A DNA stretch of 64,000 bases from Erodium maritimum (lineage: Eukaryota > Streptophyta > Magnoliopsida > Geraniales > Geraniaceae): positions 54,426,012 through 54,490,011 of the forward strand of contig OY997590.1 in the NCBI GenBank assembly GCA_963921825.1, in the 5' to 3' direction. This document shows, in pieces, positions 12,276 through 24,937 of the stretch (position 1 is its first letter; every line of letters starts with the position of its first letter). Both the position numbers and the translations under genes were made by a program. The notes under the pieces are model-generated. The model was given only the letters and a program-made list of their open reading frames with translations. It had not been told where the DNA came from and made no database searches.

Positions 12276-15200
12276 ATGGAGCTTTTTATCCCTGATGTCG
12301 ATATGATCGTTGTACTCACCGCCGGTATTGTTCTATCGCAGTCCCATCTGGAGCAGCACCTACCACATGTGCCCCCACCGCGCCCCTCCTCGGTGGTGGT
12401 GCCTCCTTATAAACCGAGACGACGAAGGCCGACGAAGCAATCTGCTTTAGTCCCTGTCTCTCTCTACCCCACGACAATCACCCATTCTGTTCCACCGACG
12501 GGGGCTGTCGTCTTCTCTTTAGGATCCTCTGAACTGGTGAACAAACCTCGTCGGGGTCGTCCTTCCAAGACCAGAACCCTAGCTTCAATCGCAAGTTACG
12601 GTAGGGTTTTGGCGTTACCTCTACCCCCGCTCATCATCGACGACTCGACGACTCCTCTACCGCTTGGAACTAGATCTATTCCCAAGCCGTCATCGGAACC
12701 TTCTCCACCCAACGCTTCGCAGCCATCATCGGAGGTTTCTGTATCTACTCTACCGCCTCCACTAGTTAGGGACCCCTCTCGGGGTAAGGCTCCTATGATT
12801 GACCTAGTGAGGGAGGAACCAGGGCGGAAGGAGTTGGAGGCCCTCTGTGAGGGGATCTTCGTCCCCAACGTTGATCGGGTGTCGATGATCCCGACATTTC
12901 TCTCTCCTCCGCCGGGAATGGTCTACCGCCGTAGATTTTTCAAACTCAAGGAGCCCGGGACCGCCTTGAAGTTGTAGGACCTGCCGGTGTCACTGGAGTC
13001 TCATCTGATCAATTTCCAGGATGGCCTCTCAGCTTGCTCCTTAGAGGGGTTGAAGATAAGGTGGCGGAAGTCCTGTACCAACCTGTGGAGCCCATCGGTT
13101 ATAGCACGTCAACAGTTTGCCATGCTGGGCAAACTATGGACTGTTAGTCTTAGTGCCCGTAGTTCAATCCTAAATGTCCAAATGTATATATCATCGTTAG
13201 CAATAAAATTAAAGCGACTTTATATTACTTACGTGTTGGAGTAATATATCGATGTGTGCTCTGATCTATGCCCACCATGCGAATAGAACCATAGATCGAG
13301 ATAGATCACACTCGATGAGTCCCTAGTCAACAAAGTTTCACTAGAAGCGACTAGTATGAAAGAATACTCTTTATGGCTTACATTCTGTTAGTCACTGGAA
13401 TGAGATTCCGGAGTCTGATCATAGATATCATGTGGGACATGATATTGGACGACCCGACATGAATATGTGTCATAGATCAAGTGATGAACATATTCATTGT
13501 CGTAGCTTGTCATGTATCCTTGGACCAAGGAGTCTTTGTGATCTCTATGTAGTCAACAACTGAGTTTGACCTGAGCCTAACGTTGTCCGTAACAGGGCTT
13601 CCATAACGGCCAGGATTGGCTTGGGGACGGGCTACATGAGTGACACGAAAGACGGCTAAGGGATTTATCCCTCATACTGAGGTATGAGAAAGATATCGCT
13701 TCTCGGCCGCTTGATCGAGAGTGACTGAAAGAATAGCATGGCCATGCACATGATACTGGGTATCATATATTCAGTCATCTCACATATCAAGGAATAGTGA
13801 TTGAGAATAATAAGGATGACGGCTCTATGCCTTATCTCAGTCAGGATATCGGAGATAAAAGGATAATGACAGGGACGACGGAAAGGTTAGAATCGACAGG
13901 GTCGATTCGTTATGCAGTGTCAGGAAATACTAAAGTCTCTTTAGTTGCCACTTAAATAGGATCAAGTAAAATGGGATTTTACGTTGATCTATTGACATGC
14001 ATAAACCTAAGGGTCACACCGGAGGATGAAACTCATTGACACATTTATGGAGAATGGCCAAAAGGGAGTTGTCTCGGGACATGACCAAAACTGGGTTTGG
14101 GTCATGTGCCCGTAAATGAATAGGACTTTACGGATCATGACAAGGCTTGGAGTCTTGGGATTGATCGCGTCGGATATTGTTGGACATTTCCGGTATGGAA
14201 GGCTTGGAGGCGATGAGTGAATCACAGGACCTCGTTGGAAATGGCCACGGGCCATGTTCCAAGAGGCCCATGAAAGGCACATGCAACCAAGGCCCATGGA
14301 ACTTATTAATCAAGTCTTGATTAATTAGTACTAAGTAAGCAAGACAAGGATTAAGTTGTTGGTGATTCACCACCTAACCCAATCTTGTCTTGCCATACTT
14401 TGTCCTATTTACACCTTACTTGTCACCATGCTTGTCCCATGCCTTTAGTTGGACAAGTATGGGGTTTGTTATGTTTAAGTCATCTTTTTTCAACATAACA
14501 AACACAAGACAAGAATAGGAAACACAACTTCTCCCTCCTCTCCATGGCAATTTCGAGTTTGGCTAGTTCCCACCTCCATTTTTGTGTTCTTGAGTCCTCA
14601 AAGAGAAGAACTACGTGGCTTTGATTCCCATGTGGATACGTAGGCGTCTTGGAGACTCAAGCCAATCATTTGTTACCCGGTGTTCTTGTTTTGGTAAGAA
14701 CTAGTGCTGAATTTTTCTCTTGTGAATCCATTCTTTGTTAGTTGTTTTATGGTTTTAATCGTATCTTGGTTTTCATTGATTTTCCGCTGCGAGTTGGTTC
14801 ATCTCCAACCCTACCTCAAGACCCAGCATGGACCTCCAAGCTACCCCGTAAGGAGGCCCTTCTCAGGATTATCACTAAGGCATGACGGAAGTCGGCCGAA
14901 GGTTTGGTCGTCAATGGCATCGGGTCTGGGGTGTTCGGGTTTTACTTCGAGACAACAGCGGCACACTCATAGGTTCGTGGGAAAGAGATGTGGTGCTTTA
15001 ATGTACGACCCCTCCTACTGGCTGATTTGGACCCAATGGCTAGGCAGCCTCCTACACTAGATCGACTGCAACTCTGGGTGCATGCCCATGGTCTCCCTCC
15101 AGTAGTGCGCACTAAAACCATGGGAGAGACAATCGGGTCGACACTAGGACTGTGTGTCGAGGTCCCATGTGACCAATGGGGCATCTGTTGGGGCGGTACA

Positions 15201-15840
15201 GTGAAGGTCAGATTTTGGCACCTTGTGGAGTGCCCTCTTCGCCGTCAGATTCTGCTTCGTTTTCGAAAATTTTCTGATCCGGATTGTGTCACTCTTACCT
15301 ATACAAAACTCCTTGTGTTTGTTGTAATTGTGGCATGATTCGTCACATGGTGATTGAATGTGATCAGGCGATGGTAGGTATGCCCAGGTTCGACTCCTCC
15401 ATCTTGGAGTATCAGAGGGACTGCCAGCCTAAGACGTATGCAACGGACTAGGACGGTTAGATATCTCGCCGATCAGTATCCTCGACTTCTGTACCTCATG
15501 GCCCCTTGTCTCGAGGCAGGGGCCCAATAGTATCCTCGGCTACTACACCTCAGGGTGTGATCCCTCAGAGCGTCTTCCAAACTCGGTTGGTTGATCCGGG
15601 TTGGAAGAACTTGATGATTGGCCAACCCTTTGGTGGCAGTAGAGCCGATCCCCCACACCTTCATGGGCACGGAGATAGAACTGAATTTGGAGTTGGAGCT
15701 GATTCTAGTTGTGGAGCATGAGGTGGGGGAGTGAAACGGGGTTCCGCTAGGGAGCCCCGAGATGATCAGGACCGAGCGGGGAAACAACCTCATATGGAGG
15801 AATGAAAGGAATTCTGTGCTCTGGGGACTGGTCCTAGGAG
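12276..15840 (+). pseudogene. Decayed LINE ORF1-type gene (AT-hook, DUF4283, CCHC knuckle), split by solo LTR
   Basis: The first part (12276-12977) is an open frame of 233 codons. It is Pro-rich and has two basic motifs, KPRRRRPTK and KPRRGRPSK; the second contains the AT-hook core RGRP at residues 93-96. Coding similarity continues to 13141, is interrupted by the solo LTR at 13142-14828, and resumes at 14829 in shifting frames. The segment 14988-15330 reads as the C-terminal half of a DUF4283 domain (LWVHAHGLP, MGETIGSTLG, VKVRFW). At about 15303-15360 a CX2CX4HX4C zinc knuckle is readable. This order (DUF4283 then zf-CCHC_4) is typical of plant L1-type ORF1 and related orphan genes. Stops and frameshifts make it non-functional as one protein. 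No endonuclease or reverse transcriptase follows, and the tail near 15960-16150 is AT-rich. Confidence 0.7.
13137..14833 (+). mobile_element. Solo LTR, 1.69-kb family (copy A), with TGGAC duplications
   Basis: The LTR body is 13142-14828. It begins TGTTAGTC, ends AGACCCAGCA, and has no internal coding region. A perfect 5-bp target-site duplication TGGAC flanks it at 13137-13141 and 14829-14833. It is homologous over its whole length to 29683-31368 (opposite strand) and to the start of 63805-64000 (same strand). The perfect flanking duplication shows that the lone LTR results from recombination between the two LTRs of one inserted element. It interrupts the LINE-like ORF1 region. Confidence 0.92.
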
Positions 15841-16315
15841 GGGTCCCTAGGAAGAGATCTGCCTCCCTTTGATGCTGATGACAGCAGGTTTGGTCACACT
15901 CTACAAAGTATGCAGCAGCTAAGCACTACCTTGAGCAGTAGACATCAGTTTCATTGTAGTTTTTTTTCATTTCAGTTGGCCTTTATGGTTTTTTAAAAAA
16001 ATGCATGTGTCGGTTCATTTGTCATAGAGTTATGTGTAGACAGACCTTTGAGACTCAATATCATGTAATAACTCTTTTATTGTGGTTAGGGGTTTCTCAA
16101 ATGCTCCTCTATTTTCGTTTGAATTTTATTTAATGAAATTACACATTTTAGTAAATAAAAAACCTAGTGATGTAAACGGAGATGAGAAAAGGTGATTGAA
16201 GACTAGGTTATATTTTATTTATCTATTATTATCGGTAAAATATATATAATAAAGTCAATATAATTAGATAATGAAATAGGCTAGTCACAGCCTCTCTCTC
16301 TGCTAGGGTTAGGTT

Positions 16316-18312
16316 TTGTGCTTTTCTGGGCAGTCTATGGCATATTCGGCGGCCACACTGTCTAGTATTTTCGGCGATCCTTCGGCATGGCTCGCAGAGC
16401 CGGGCGTGGAGGGGAGCGGAGGCGACATGGAAGGAAGGGAAGTGGAGGAACGGGTCTCGTGGGTGGAGGGAGACGTAGAACTCGAACCGCAGGAGACGGA
16501 TGCGGGGGAGGAGCTGCAGGAGGCGGCGGCGGTCGGGGCGATGGGGGACGGCGCTGGGTTCACGGTCCCGGAACCCCTATCATCGTGGGACGAAGCTGGG
16601 TCACCGATGAGGTTTTCGGCTCAGAGACCCTCTGGGGGAAATCCTGTGGGTGGGGGGTGGATGAACTCGGCGGCCAATCGAGTGCGCCGGACGCCGACGA
16701 GGGGCCCACGGCCAAAGGTGGTTCGCGCGCAGCGAGGATCGCCGAAGGCTGGGGTAAGTCACAGGAGCAGGTCGGGGCGCTGGCTATGGGGGAGAAGAGC
16801 ACGATGCCCGTGCTTGTTTCATCGGACATAGAGGCCACACCTCCGGAGTCGCCAGCGGCGCTGGCGTGGAAGAGAAGTAAGGGGAAGAAGGTGGCGCGGG
16901 AGCCATCTAGGGTTGCTGAACCGGGCCTAGGCCAAGGTAGTGGAGCGGTGGGCCGGGGGGATGGGCTGATGCTGGATGCTAGACGGGCCGGCTGGGTCCA
17001 TAGAGCGGGGATGGGTCGGGCTGTGTGTGAAGAGGTGGGCCACCCAGGGTGGACCCGAGGTGGGCCGGGAGATATAGCCACCTGGGCGGCCCGATATGGG
17101 GCGGGGGCTGATAGGAACCGGGCTGGGTTCCGGTCTCGGGCCGAACCCGCAGGGTCGGAGCTGGGTCAGACTATACCGCGAGGTGACCCAGTGGAGCCGA
17201 TAGCGGAGCTCGGGGGTACTCGGGTCGGAGGTCCCGGTGATTCCGGATTTTGAGGGTATTCGGGGATCGGAGCCTCATGTGGGGGAGCTTGGGTCTAGGC
17301 TATCGTCCCTCTGCATCAAGGAGGTGGTCGTCCCTACGGGGGATATTGTCAGAGCTGGGGGGCAATTTCGGTTTGCAATGGCGGCTAAGGTACTGACATC
17401 GAAGAAATTCTTCTGGATGTCGCTGGTGGCTAGAATGGAAGATCTGTGGGGTATGAAAGTGGAAGCAAAACCACTGGAAGGAGGTTTGGTGGCATTCTTC
17501 TTCAGATCAGCCAAGGAAAGGGCGAGAGTGCTGGCAGGAGAGCCATGGGCATTTTGGGAGTCTATTGTGCTCTTTACAGATCTCAGGGCCCACATGCAGG
17601 TGGGAGACCTTAGCTTCCACCACTTTTCAGTGTGGGCAAGAGTGTCTAACCTACCGGTGGGCGCGTAGAACAAGGAGGTGGGCTTCAGAGTGGGCAATGC
17701 TCTTGGGGTATGTCAGGCGTCGATGTGGATAGGTCGGGCTGCTGCTGGGGAGATTTCATGAAGGTTAGGATCCGGGCTGACATCCGTGTCCCTCTTCAGA
17801 GTCAGATATGGTTCCGACTGCCGGAATCACAGGTACGAACTCTTCTTCAGGTCTCATATGAACACCTGCCAGATCATTGCTTTGGGTGCAGATGTGCGGG
17901 ACACTTGTTTCCGGATTGTCCTATAGCTGGAGGGACCAGTGGACATTCCCTACGTGCCCCGGGTGACCCGAGGTCAGCCTTGGAGAAGGCGAAACATGGG
18001 AAGACGGCGACAGGGACTAACTGGGCCTACCTGAATGGGGAGGAGCAAGCGGGGTCCCTGGGAACCGCGAACGCCCCCCCTCCCTCCCACCAGGAGCTAG
18101 GACAAGGGGGAACTAAGTCCTATGAGACAGGGACTGAGGACATCCCTTCGGAGTGGCTGGCAAAGGAAGCGGGGTCGTCTCTATCTGGGAAGAAAAGACA
18201 GGACAGAGAGGAGGAGCCGGAGGAATCAGAGGGTTCAACGGCGTCAGATGGAGGTTCACACGTAGCAACGGTGGGGGGGGGGGGGCACAAGCACCCCTGC
18301 CTCCAGGAATGA
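16316..18312 (+). pseudogene. Second LINE ORF1-type gene (DUF4283 plus CCHC knuckle), frameshifted
   Basis: A GC-rich coding-like stretch in AT-rich DNA. An acidic and Gly-rich N-terminal region (16316-17250, overlapping open frames) leads into a DUF4283 domain at 17320-17700, recognised by AAKVLTSKKFFWMSL, MEDLWG, RVLAGEPWAFW and VWARVSNLPVG. A stop after NLPVGA (at about 17666) and a frameshift near 17700 break the frame. It continues at 17710-18312 with MKVRIRADIRVPL and a zinc knuckle CFGCRCAGHLFPDC (CX2CX4HX4C). A low-complexity C-terminus includes a G tract. No ORF2 (endonuclease/RT) follows. The 3' part to 18740 ends in AT-rich sequence resembling a LINE tail. It could be a truncated LINE or a recently decayed DUF4283 gene. 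Confidence 0.7.
18270..18287. repeat. Poly-G tract
   Basis: A run of about 14 G inside the second ORF1-type pseudogene, likely prone to slippage and sequencing error. It could account for a local frame change. Confidence 0.7.
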
Positions 18313-18739
18313 ATCTGAGGAGGGCCAGGAAGGGGGTGGTCGACTGTAACCCCTTCTTGGCTGTTAGATGGCGAGGGTTCCATCTCCAGTCGACAAATGT
18401 CTCCCCTACCAGTCCGGCGTCAGCAATCCCGCGTTCAGGAGCCCTAAAATTATCAGTCAAGGGAGGACGACACACGCTGACTCACCGGGGGAGATGGCAG
18501 TCCACCAGTATTCCCCTCTCACTTGGTTGGCTCGACCAGTGCCTTTTGGTAGAAGTATGCTGTATTGGTATCTCAGGATGCTACCGCAGATATCCCCTTC
18601 AACCGCCCCTATGTCAAGAGCAAAGTTTACTTTCCTGTTATTGCTTTAGGTTCACTAGTAGGTTTAGGCCTTGTAAGATGAGTACAATTATGTGCTCATC
18701 GCCCTACTTTATATTTCAGTAATATTAGTACATGTTCTT

Positions 18740-19316
18740 CTCAAAAACAAAATTAGATAATGAAATATTAGTATTACAAATCATCCATTTAGTGTTGATA
18801 AAATATATAATTGGCTAAACTCAAAGTAGTCATACATTGAATTATGATTGAAAATTGCACCATGGATGTTCCCCGAAGATGCACAATCATGGAATTGACA
18901 GTGAGCTGTATATAGCTTTTCTCAAGCATCTAATATTTTTGTTTTCTTATATATTAATTTCATTTCAACAACCAATGAGACAAATACATATCGGAAGTGC
19001 TAATTATTAATCCGTATGTATTTTGGTGTATTTAATTCCCAAGTAATATTTTCTAGTTATTGTTGGCTCACGGTGTCCTTCCTAAAACCGTGTGAAAAGT
19101 GGATTGATTTTGGTTATGGGTCCACTGATTGGCAATGTCAGTGGGTTAGAGGGCAGAGTGTCCGCAACTGGTTGTTAAAATGTCATGATCTATTATTTAC
19201 ATTTCAGTAAATCTGATCATTCATGTAGAACTCTGTTTCATCTCCATAATGACCAAAAGAATTTCCAAGCATTTACATTTTTGTGTTCTCTAATACCTAA
19301 AAGAAGCTCCTAAATC
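18740..19316. other. AT-rich intergenic DNA
   Basis: No gene or repeat was recognised. It includes the likely 3' flank of the minus-strand gene ending at 19317. Confidence 0.5.
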
Positions 19317-19745
19317 TCAACTCAACTGCAAATCGAGTCCATCCAATTCCATGGAAGAACAAGTGCATGTTGATGCTTCTTCTCTACCCCAAAAGCTCCC
19401 AAACCCAAATCGACCCTTTTCAGACAGACCCTCCAAGACCTTCTCGACCTCTTCCATGGAACAGAACTGGTCATCATCCTCATCACCAAAACCCGCAACT
19501 CCTACGTCTTTCAAGAACTCTTCTACTTCAGCTCTCGGAGGAGAGGGGTCATCTCCACAATTGTATCTTTCTGACCATGCTCTCTTCTTTCTACACTTGA
19601 ATCTCTTCCTGGCGTACGCCTTTGTCTTCCGGATCATCTTGCAAGGAAGCTTCAGCAGCAGGAAGATGACTATCTGCAGAACCAAGCACTCGCAGCAGCA
19701 TGATATCACTACGCAATCCGCAGCAAGCATGTTCAGATCTTCCAT
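19317..19745 (-). CDS. Small plant-specific Cys-rich, basic/acidic protein of unknown function
   Basis: Single exon, 142 residues from the Met at 19745 (starts MEDLNMLAADCVV). An in-frame Met 26 codons upstream (19823) is possible, but the intervening sequence looks like a 5' UTR, so I chose the inner start. Residues 8-35 form a Cys-cluster followed by a hydrophobic stretch (CCCECLVLQIVIFLLLKLP), compatible with membrane association, perhaps with acylated Cys. A strongly basic segment follows (about residues 36-60, with RKTKAYARKR) and then an acidic C-terminal half with short helices (AEVEEFLKDVG, MEEVEKVLEGLSEKG). This pattern resembles uncharacterised plant proteins I have seen before, but no function is known to me. 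The open frame lacks repeat features and the codons look gene-like. Confidence 0.75.
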   Translation of the reverse strand: MEDLNMLAADCVVISCCCECLVLQIVIFLLLKLPCKMIRKTKAYARKRFKCRKKRAWSERYNCGDDPSPPRAEVEEFLKDVGVAGFGDEDDDQFCSMEEVEKVLEGLSEKGRFGFGSFWGREEASTCTCSSMELDGLDLQLS

Positions 19746-19823
19746 GCCTTGCTGCTGATCAAGAAAAAAAACAATGGAAGGATCAGATAAAGAAGAGAAG
19801 CGAAAATCCGTAGCAGACACCAT

Positions 19824-22164
19824 TGAAGCGTGCAGGTCATGACTTGATCATGTCGTTAAGGAATTTTAAGGTTTCTTGTCCTGTTGGGTGGATTTAGGGA
19901 CACAACTTGGTCATTGCACACCCTGAAAACGAAGTATCTGCAAAAAAAGATTGGAGCTTTTGATAATAATAGAGTTATGGTAAGGTCAAGGAAACATGAA
20001 GAGCTGTCTGATTGCCTAGTTACTTAGGCTCCACTCCTCTAAGAGACTTTGAGAACTTTCTAGCCTAACTTGAAGTCTTGTCGCCCACCTAAAGCGTAAA
20101 CATATAAATATAGGATCTCTATGCAAACAATTTGTTCACACTTAGGTTCATGTCATTGGAGGTGGAATCAAGAAAAGAATCAAATGTTTGTGCAGCCCTT
20201 GCAAGTAAGGTAAAAGACTAGAAAGTATTGTTCGTTAAAGCTAAGAACCTGCTTTATTCACCGCTAACTTGCAGATGAGGGCTCACTTTGTAGATGGTTT
20301 TTAACAGAAATTGTAGTTACATGGAAGCAAAAATGGGAGCTTACTTATGAGAATCAAGGATTGGAGAAAATTCAGTGCCATGCCTAATGCGGTTTATGCT
20401 TGCCTGATGCGAATCCTCTTAAGCATTGAGGCTGAAGAAATCAGTAGTATAATTTTGACTACCGAAGGCCATCCTCCAAAAGAAACTGATTTGTGCAGAG
20501 TCAAAGACCTGGCTCTGTCAAGGTTTCATTCCATTGGTTAAATCAGAACCACCTAAACTATCAAAAGCTCTTGCAACCTGATAGGCATAAGACAGTGTTT
20601 ACCAAGTTTGTGTTGTACTAATGTACATGAAGTTAGTTAGACTGTTAATTTGCTGATTACCTGTCTCATCCGGGGCCTTAATATCTGTGTGGATAATAAG
20701 AGGACAGAGAGAGACATGTAAGCAGGCTCGAGCAAGAAAACATAACCAAACAAAGTGAAAAAAGAGAGGAGTATGAGTAGTTACAGTCTTGATGAAGATA
20801 AGCTATCTTTCCCACTCCAGAACAGGTCTATCTTTTCCTACAAGCATAAGTAAATAATGGCCTTGAATCCACAAAATCACTAGTCCCTAAATCCCTCCAT
20901 GGGGGCTGAAGAATGGGACTTGGTAGAGGATGAATCTGAAAACAAGTTCAAAACTCTTACTATCTCTTCAAGGCCTAAATTCCAACCAACAAATATGAAA
21001 TTTTCTGGTGGTTTAGATGGTGATGTAGGTAAGCTTTGTGGAGGTGAAACATGAGGTTGAGGAAAAAGAGGTCCAGGCAATGGCGGCCCAAGGGGCGGCG
21101 GCGGAAATGCATTGGACTCAGATGTTTGGGCAGGAGGAGAGTATCAGAGAAGGGTGGTGGAGCACTAGTACCATCAATGGAGAATGGTCAGCGGAAAGAG
21201 GAGAATCCGGTGACGGGAATGTTCAAGACATCCAAATTCTACATCTTTCGTAACTTGGAACAAAATCCAATCATTATGCAAATATGGAAACAAGTAGATC
21301 ATTCCTTTAGGGAAACTTAAAAAATAAACCCAATCCACCAAACTGTCACTTTTCAAGCCAAAGCTCACTGAATCGTGTTCCGAGTTAAACCGAGATCACT
21401 AAATCGAAATTAGCCCCAAGTTCCCTAAAATCACTACCTTTAATTTTGCACCAATCACACTTCAATTCAACCACTACAGTTTTATTTTATTTTTTCACAA
21501 TTTGCACCAATTTTTGCATTAGCATGAACATTATAATCGCATAAAATATAATGTTTTGGTCAAACGTTCAGACTATCTCAATAAATAAAAACTTATAACG
21601 TAACAAGCAAGAATGCCAAAGCCCTTGAATGATGAATTAAATACTAACCCTCCCAACCCCAAATGGGGATTTTGTTTGCTTAAATTATCAAAAATAATCT
21701 AATTTATTAGTATTTGTCTGCCAACATGGACTCAATTAGATCTAAGTACTGTAAACTAACGTAAAATAATATTTTCAAGAGAATCAGATTTGAAATCATG
21801 CCTTGAATAAAATTTATCTAACAGCCTCTGATCTTATTCACTTAACTAAATGATCTAGCCAGTAAAAACAACCATATCTTGTGATTTATATATATAAAAA
21901 AAAATCTTAAGCAGAGTACAAATGACCAATATTAATTGATCGGACAAACGGATCTAATATGAATAAGACAAGACACAATCAGAGGATTGTCAGACGTAAA
22001 ATCACATTCTTAATAGTGAATTGGCTGAGAGGACAAAAATATCCACAAGTATGAACAGATGTTCAGTGACCCGTGAAATGTCCTGTAATGTTAGTACATA
22101 ATTTGTGCCGCCATATAACATCCATTCATTCATAAGGTTGCCTTGTGACTTGAAAATTGTGACC
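19824..22164. other. Intergenic between two minus-strand genes; possible Pro-rich relic
   Basis: No gene was recognised. On the minus strand 21120-20880 reads as a Pro-rich peptide (NAFPPPPLGPPLPGP, then SPPQSLPTSPSKPPENF) ending at a stop at 20880. It has no ATG in frame, a stop lies just upstream near 21149, and neighbouring frames carry similar Pro/Ser-rich text, so it may be a decayed exon. The rest is AT-rich. Confidence 0.3.
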
Positions 22165-24937
22165 TCAGTTTCGCCTTTTGGCTAACATAGTTTTTCTTCG
22201 TGAATTGATCTCCGCTGCCCAACTCTTCCCGATCTCAGTTTGGAACTTGCCTGCAAATTAATATGTGAAACAACAAAATGAATACATGCAAGCTCATTAA
22301 AACTAGCATTGGCTCGTGTTTCTGATTTACCAGCTGTGGAAAGGAAAAACTCGTCCAGCACCTTCCCATGTTCTGGCACAACATTAAATGAGAGGGCTTG
22401 GGTGATATAGCTACATGATATGATGCATTAAAAGCAATTCAAGTTGGTTAAAGCCTTACCCATTTCATACTCCAATGCTTGCAGAATCATTTCGACCTGT
22501 AAAACAGCATCTCATAGTCGTTGTAAATAAAGCAAAGAAACAAGCTTAGGAAATAGATATCAGAAAGACTAGAAACGAACATCATTGACCTTGAGCAATT
22601 TTTCACGTTTTATATTACGAGACCTCAAATATACTATAAGAAATAGTGACATACTATTATTTGCTTGAACCAACTGACATATGCTTAAGAGAACCTAAGA
22701 TTGAATAAGTTATCACTCTCACTAGTTACCAATCATGGAGCAGATCAGTTTATGAACATAGAAATGAACAATGAGTTTGACCTTATCAAATATACTTCTG
22801 ACGTACTGAAATGTTATGAGTTACAGTGCATACATACTTTATCAAAATCTTTCACGAGATTAGCCTCTACCGAAGCATTGTTTTCATATTCTCTCCAAAG
22901 TTCCTGTATCTCTTCAGCTGCAGAAAAAAGATACTTGATTAGTGAACTTGAAACAATCCAATCCAGGGTTTCCGGGACAAAATAGTTAGAGAGTGTACCC
23001 CTCATGCCTCCTCCAAGAACTTTGCACATTTCATTCAAAGCTTCCTGCTCCAGCCTGCTCTTTTCAACTTTAGGTACGCCATCAGATGGTGTTATATCTC
23101 CAACAATCGCTATCAAAGTCCAAAATCCAAATCAAACTTCAAATATCCAACAAATATAAGGTAAGTAAGAGACTGACATTGAGAAGCACCACATTTTCAC
23201 TGCCTGTAAGAATTAGTAATATATGACTGATTGCAAGACTATCTCAAAAAAAAAGATGGATGCTGAACAAACCACTTCTCTCAACCAACCTAAGATATGT
23301 AGCCCAAAATATATTTGTTATGGTCTATCAAGACACAATTACCGCACCCTCCAGAATCTATAGAGATGATTTATGCCTCTCCACCATAGAAAAATGACTG
23401 ATGTCAATTCATACGTATGAATGTATGATGTTTATAATCGATGACTGATTGAGGCGCATATGCCCTAATCAAAGCCATCAGTACAAATCTACACTTCCAA
23501 GGTTATAAGATTCATGTTATTACGGATTGACTAAATTATAATATGATATAAATATCAAATGAGATATGAATGAACATATAACTGAGTTGAAAATATACCT
23601 TCTGCAATATCATGCACAATAGCTATCTTGATACATCTGTTTATGAAAGGACACCATGAAAACTCAATTAATAATTGGCTGAGAGAGAAAGTGAGCAAAC
23701 AATATTGATAGACTTGAACTGGATACATAGCAATTGCACAAGAAAGAAAGCCATCACCATCGGCTATGCCAACAGAGATCTTAAGGACACCTAGCTGGCG
23801 ACTAATCTGAGATGCCTAAAACCAATTTATAAAGGTGACTGACTCCTGATTCATTACATATCACCCAGCGACTATTCTCATCGCACCAGCTGATATTTTT
23901 AAAGACATTTAACCAACATAATTTTAGTATCAATATCTATGAGGAATAGATAAGCATCCCAGAAGTGGGAGCAACATAAATTGGCATTTTACATGGAAAA
24001 TAAAAGTCACCTTTCTCTATCAACACCAGGAAGGTCGTTAGCAATCAACGCCATCAAAGACATGCGGTACATGTGATCAGCAATCGACTCAGGACCCTTA
24101 ATCCCATGATTGATCCATCCCTTCCTTTTTGTTGTCTATCAAATAAGTGAGATGAGATATACATATTTTGCCTCAAATCAATATCCCATTACTAAAATCA
24201 AGGCAGTGTCAGTCATATCTTTCTAAAAGAAATTTCATAACAATGACAAGAAGTGGAAAAAGAAATTTGCCCCAACAAACATACAAGTTCTTGATTATAG
24301 ATTTCCCATTCCTCAGCATCACAGACCATCCTAAAAGAAAGAAAAAACTTTCCAAAAGCCATGAATGACATAGTCTGAATAGCGATCCTAGGCATAAACT
24401 CCAAAACATCCAACCAACACAAAGGAGTAAAAAGAAAATGCTTTTTACAGCTCCAATTTGCACTACATTTCTGGGTCTCGGAACTAACAACTACCCATGC
24501 TGTCATTACTTGCAAATATGTGGAGTCAATTATTGATATGAAGAAATGAGCTAGTCAAAATTCCAATTGTTACCTAAGAGAATAAGCCAAAACACAATAA
24601 CAAAAATAGGCACAACATATTTTAATTTAACCCAGAGACATATAATTTTGTTTTCTGGGGACAGTACCTTGAGACTATGGCACAATGTGAGGAAATCGAT
24701 GACGGAGGAGCAAGACGAAGAGGTGGAGGATCCGATCGGACGTTGGGGCGGGTCCAAGTCGATCGATTCCTTGGATCTGAACCCTTCGGAAGCGGGCTTT
24801 TGGGAGCGAACCGAGAAGGAGAGGAGCCTGGGGATGGGCGACGAAACAGGTATCCGATTGAGGGAGGCGACACGGCGGCGCGGAGACAGGAAGCGGCTCA
24901 GCGGAGGCGCGTGGTGGGTCGATGGGTTGGCCGCCAT
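22165..24937 (-). CDS. HD-domain 5'-deoxynucleotidase (HDDC2/YfbR-like), probably organellar
   Basis: Predicted metal-dependent phosphohydrolase that removes phosphate from deoxynucleoside 5'-monophosphates (known for the YfbR/HDDC2 family). I traced eight exons on the minus strand with matching phases: 24937-24668, 24135-24011, 23636-23599, 23109-22999, 22917-22838, 22496-22460, 22372-22331, 22250-22165, encoding 262 residues. HD ligands are visible: His111 (SIADHMYR), His140-Asp141 (IVHDIAE) and a likely fourth at Asp205/Asp207 (LVKDFDK). [11 protein letters not shown] and [12 protein letters not shown] are strongly conserved family blocks. The first about 65 residues are Ser/Arg/Pro-rich with few acids, like a plastid or mitochondrial transit peptide (inference). 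The C-terminus ends in a basic KRRN tail. All splice borders are GT-AG. Frames called on the plus strand here are shadows. Confidence 0.93.

Noticed and set aside
20880..21260. Pro-rich peptide on the minus strand
   Set aside because: No in-frame ATG and stops upstream in all frames. Kept only as a possible relic in the intergenic entry.
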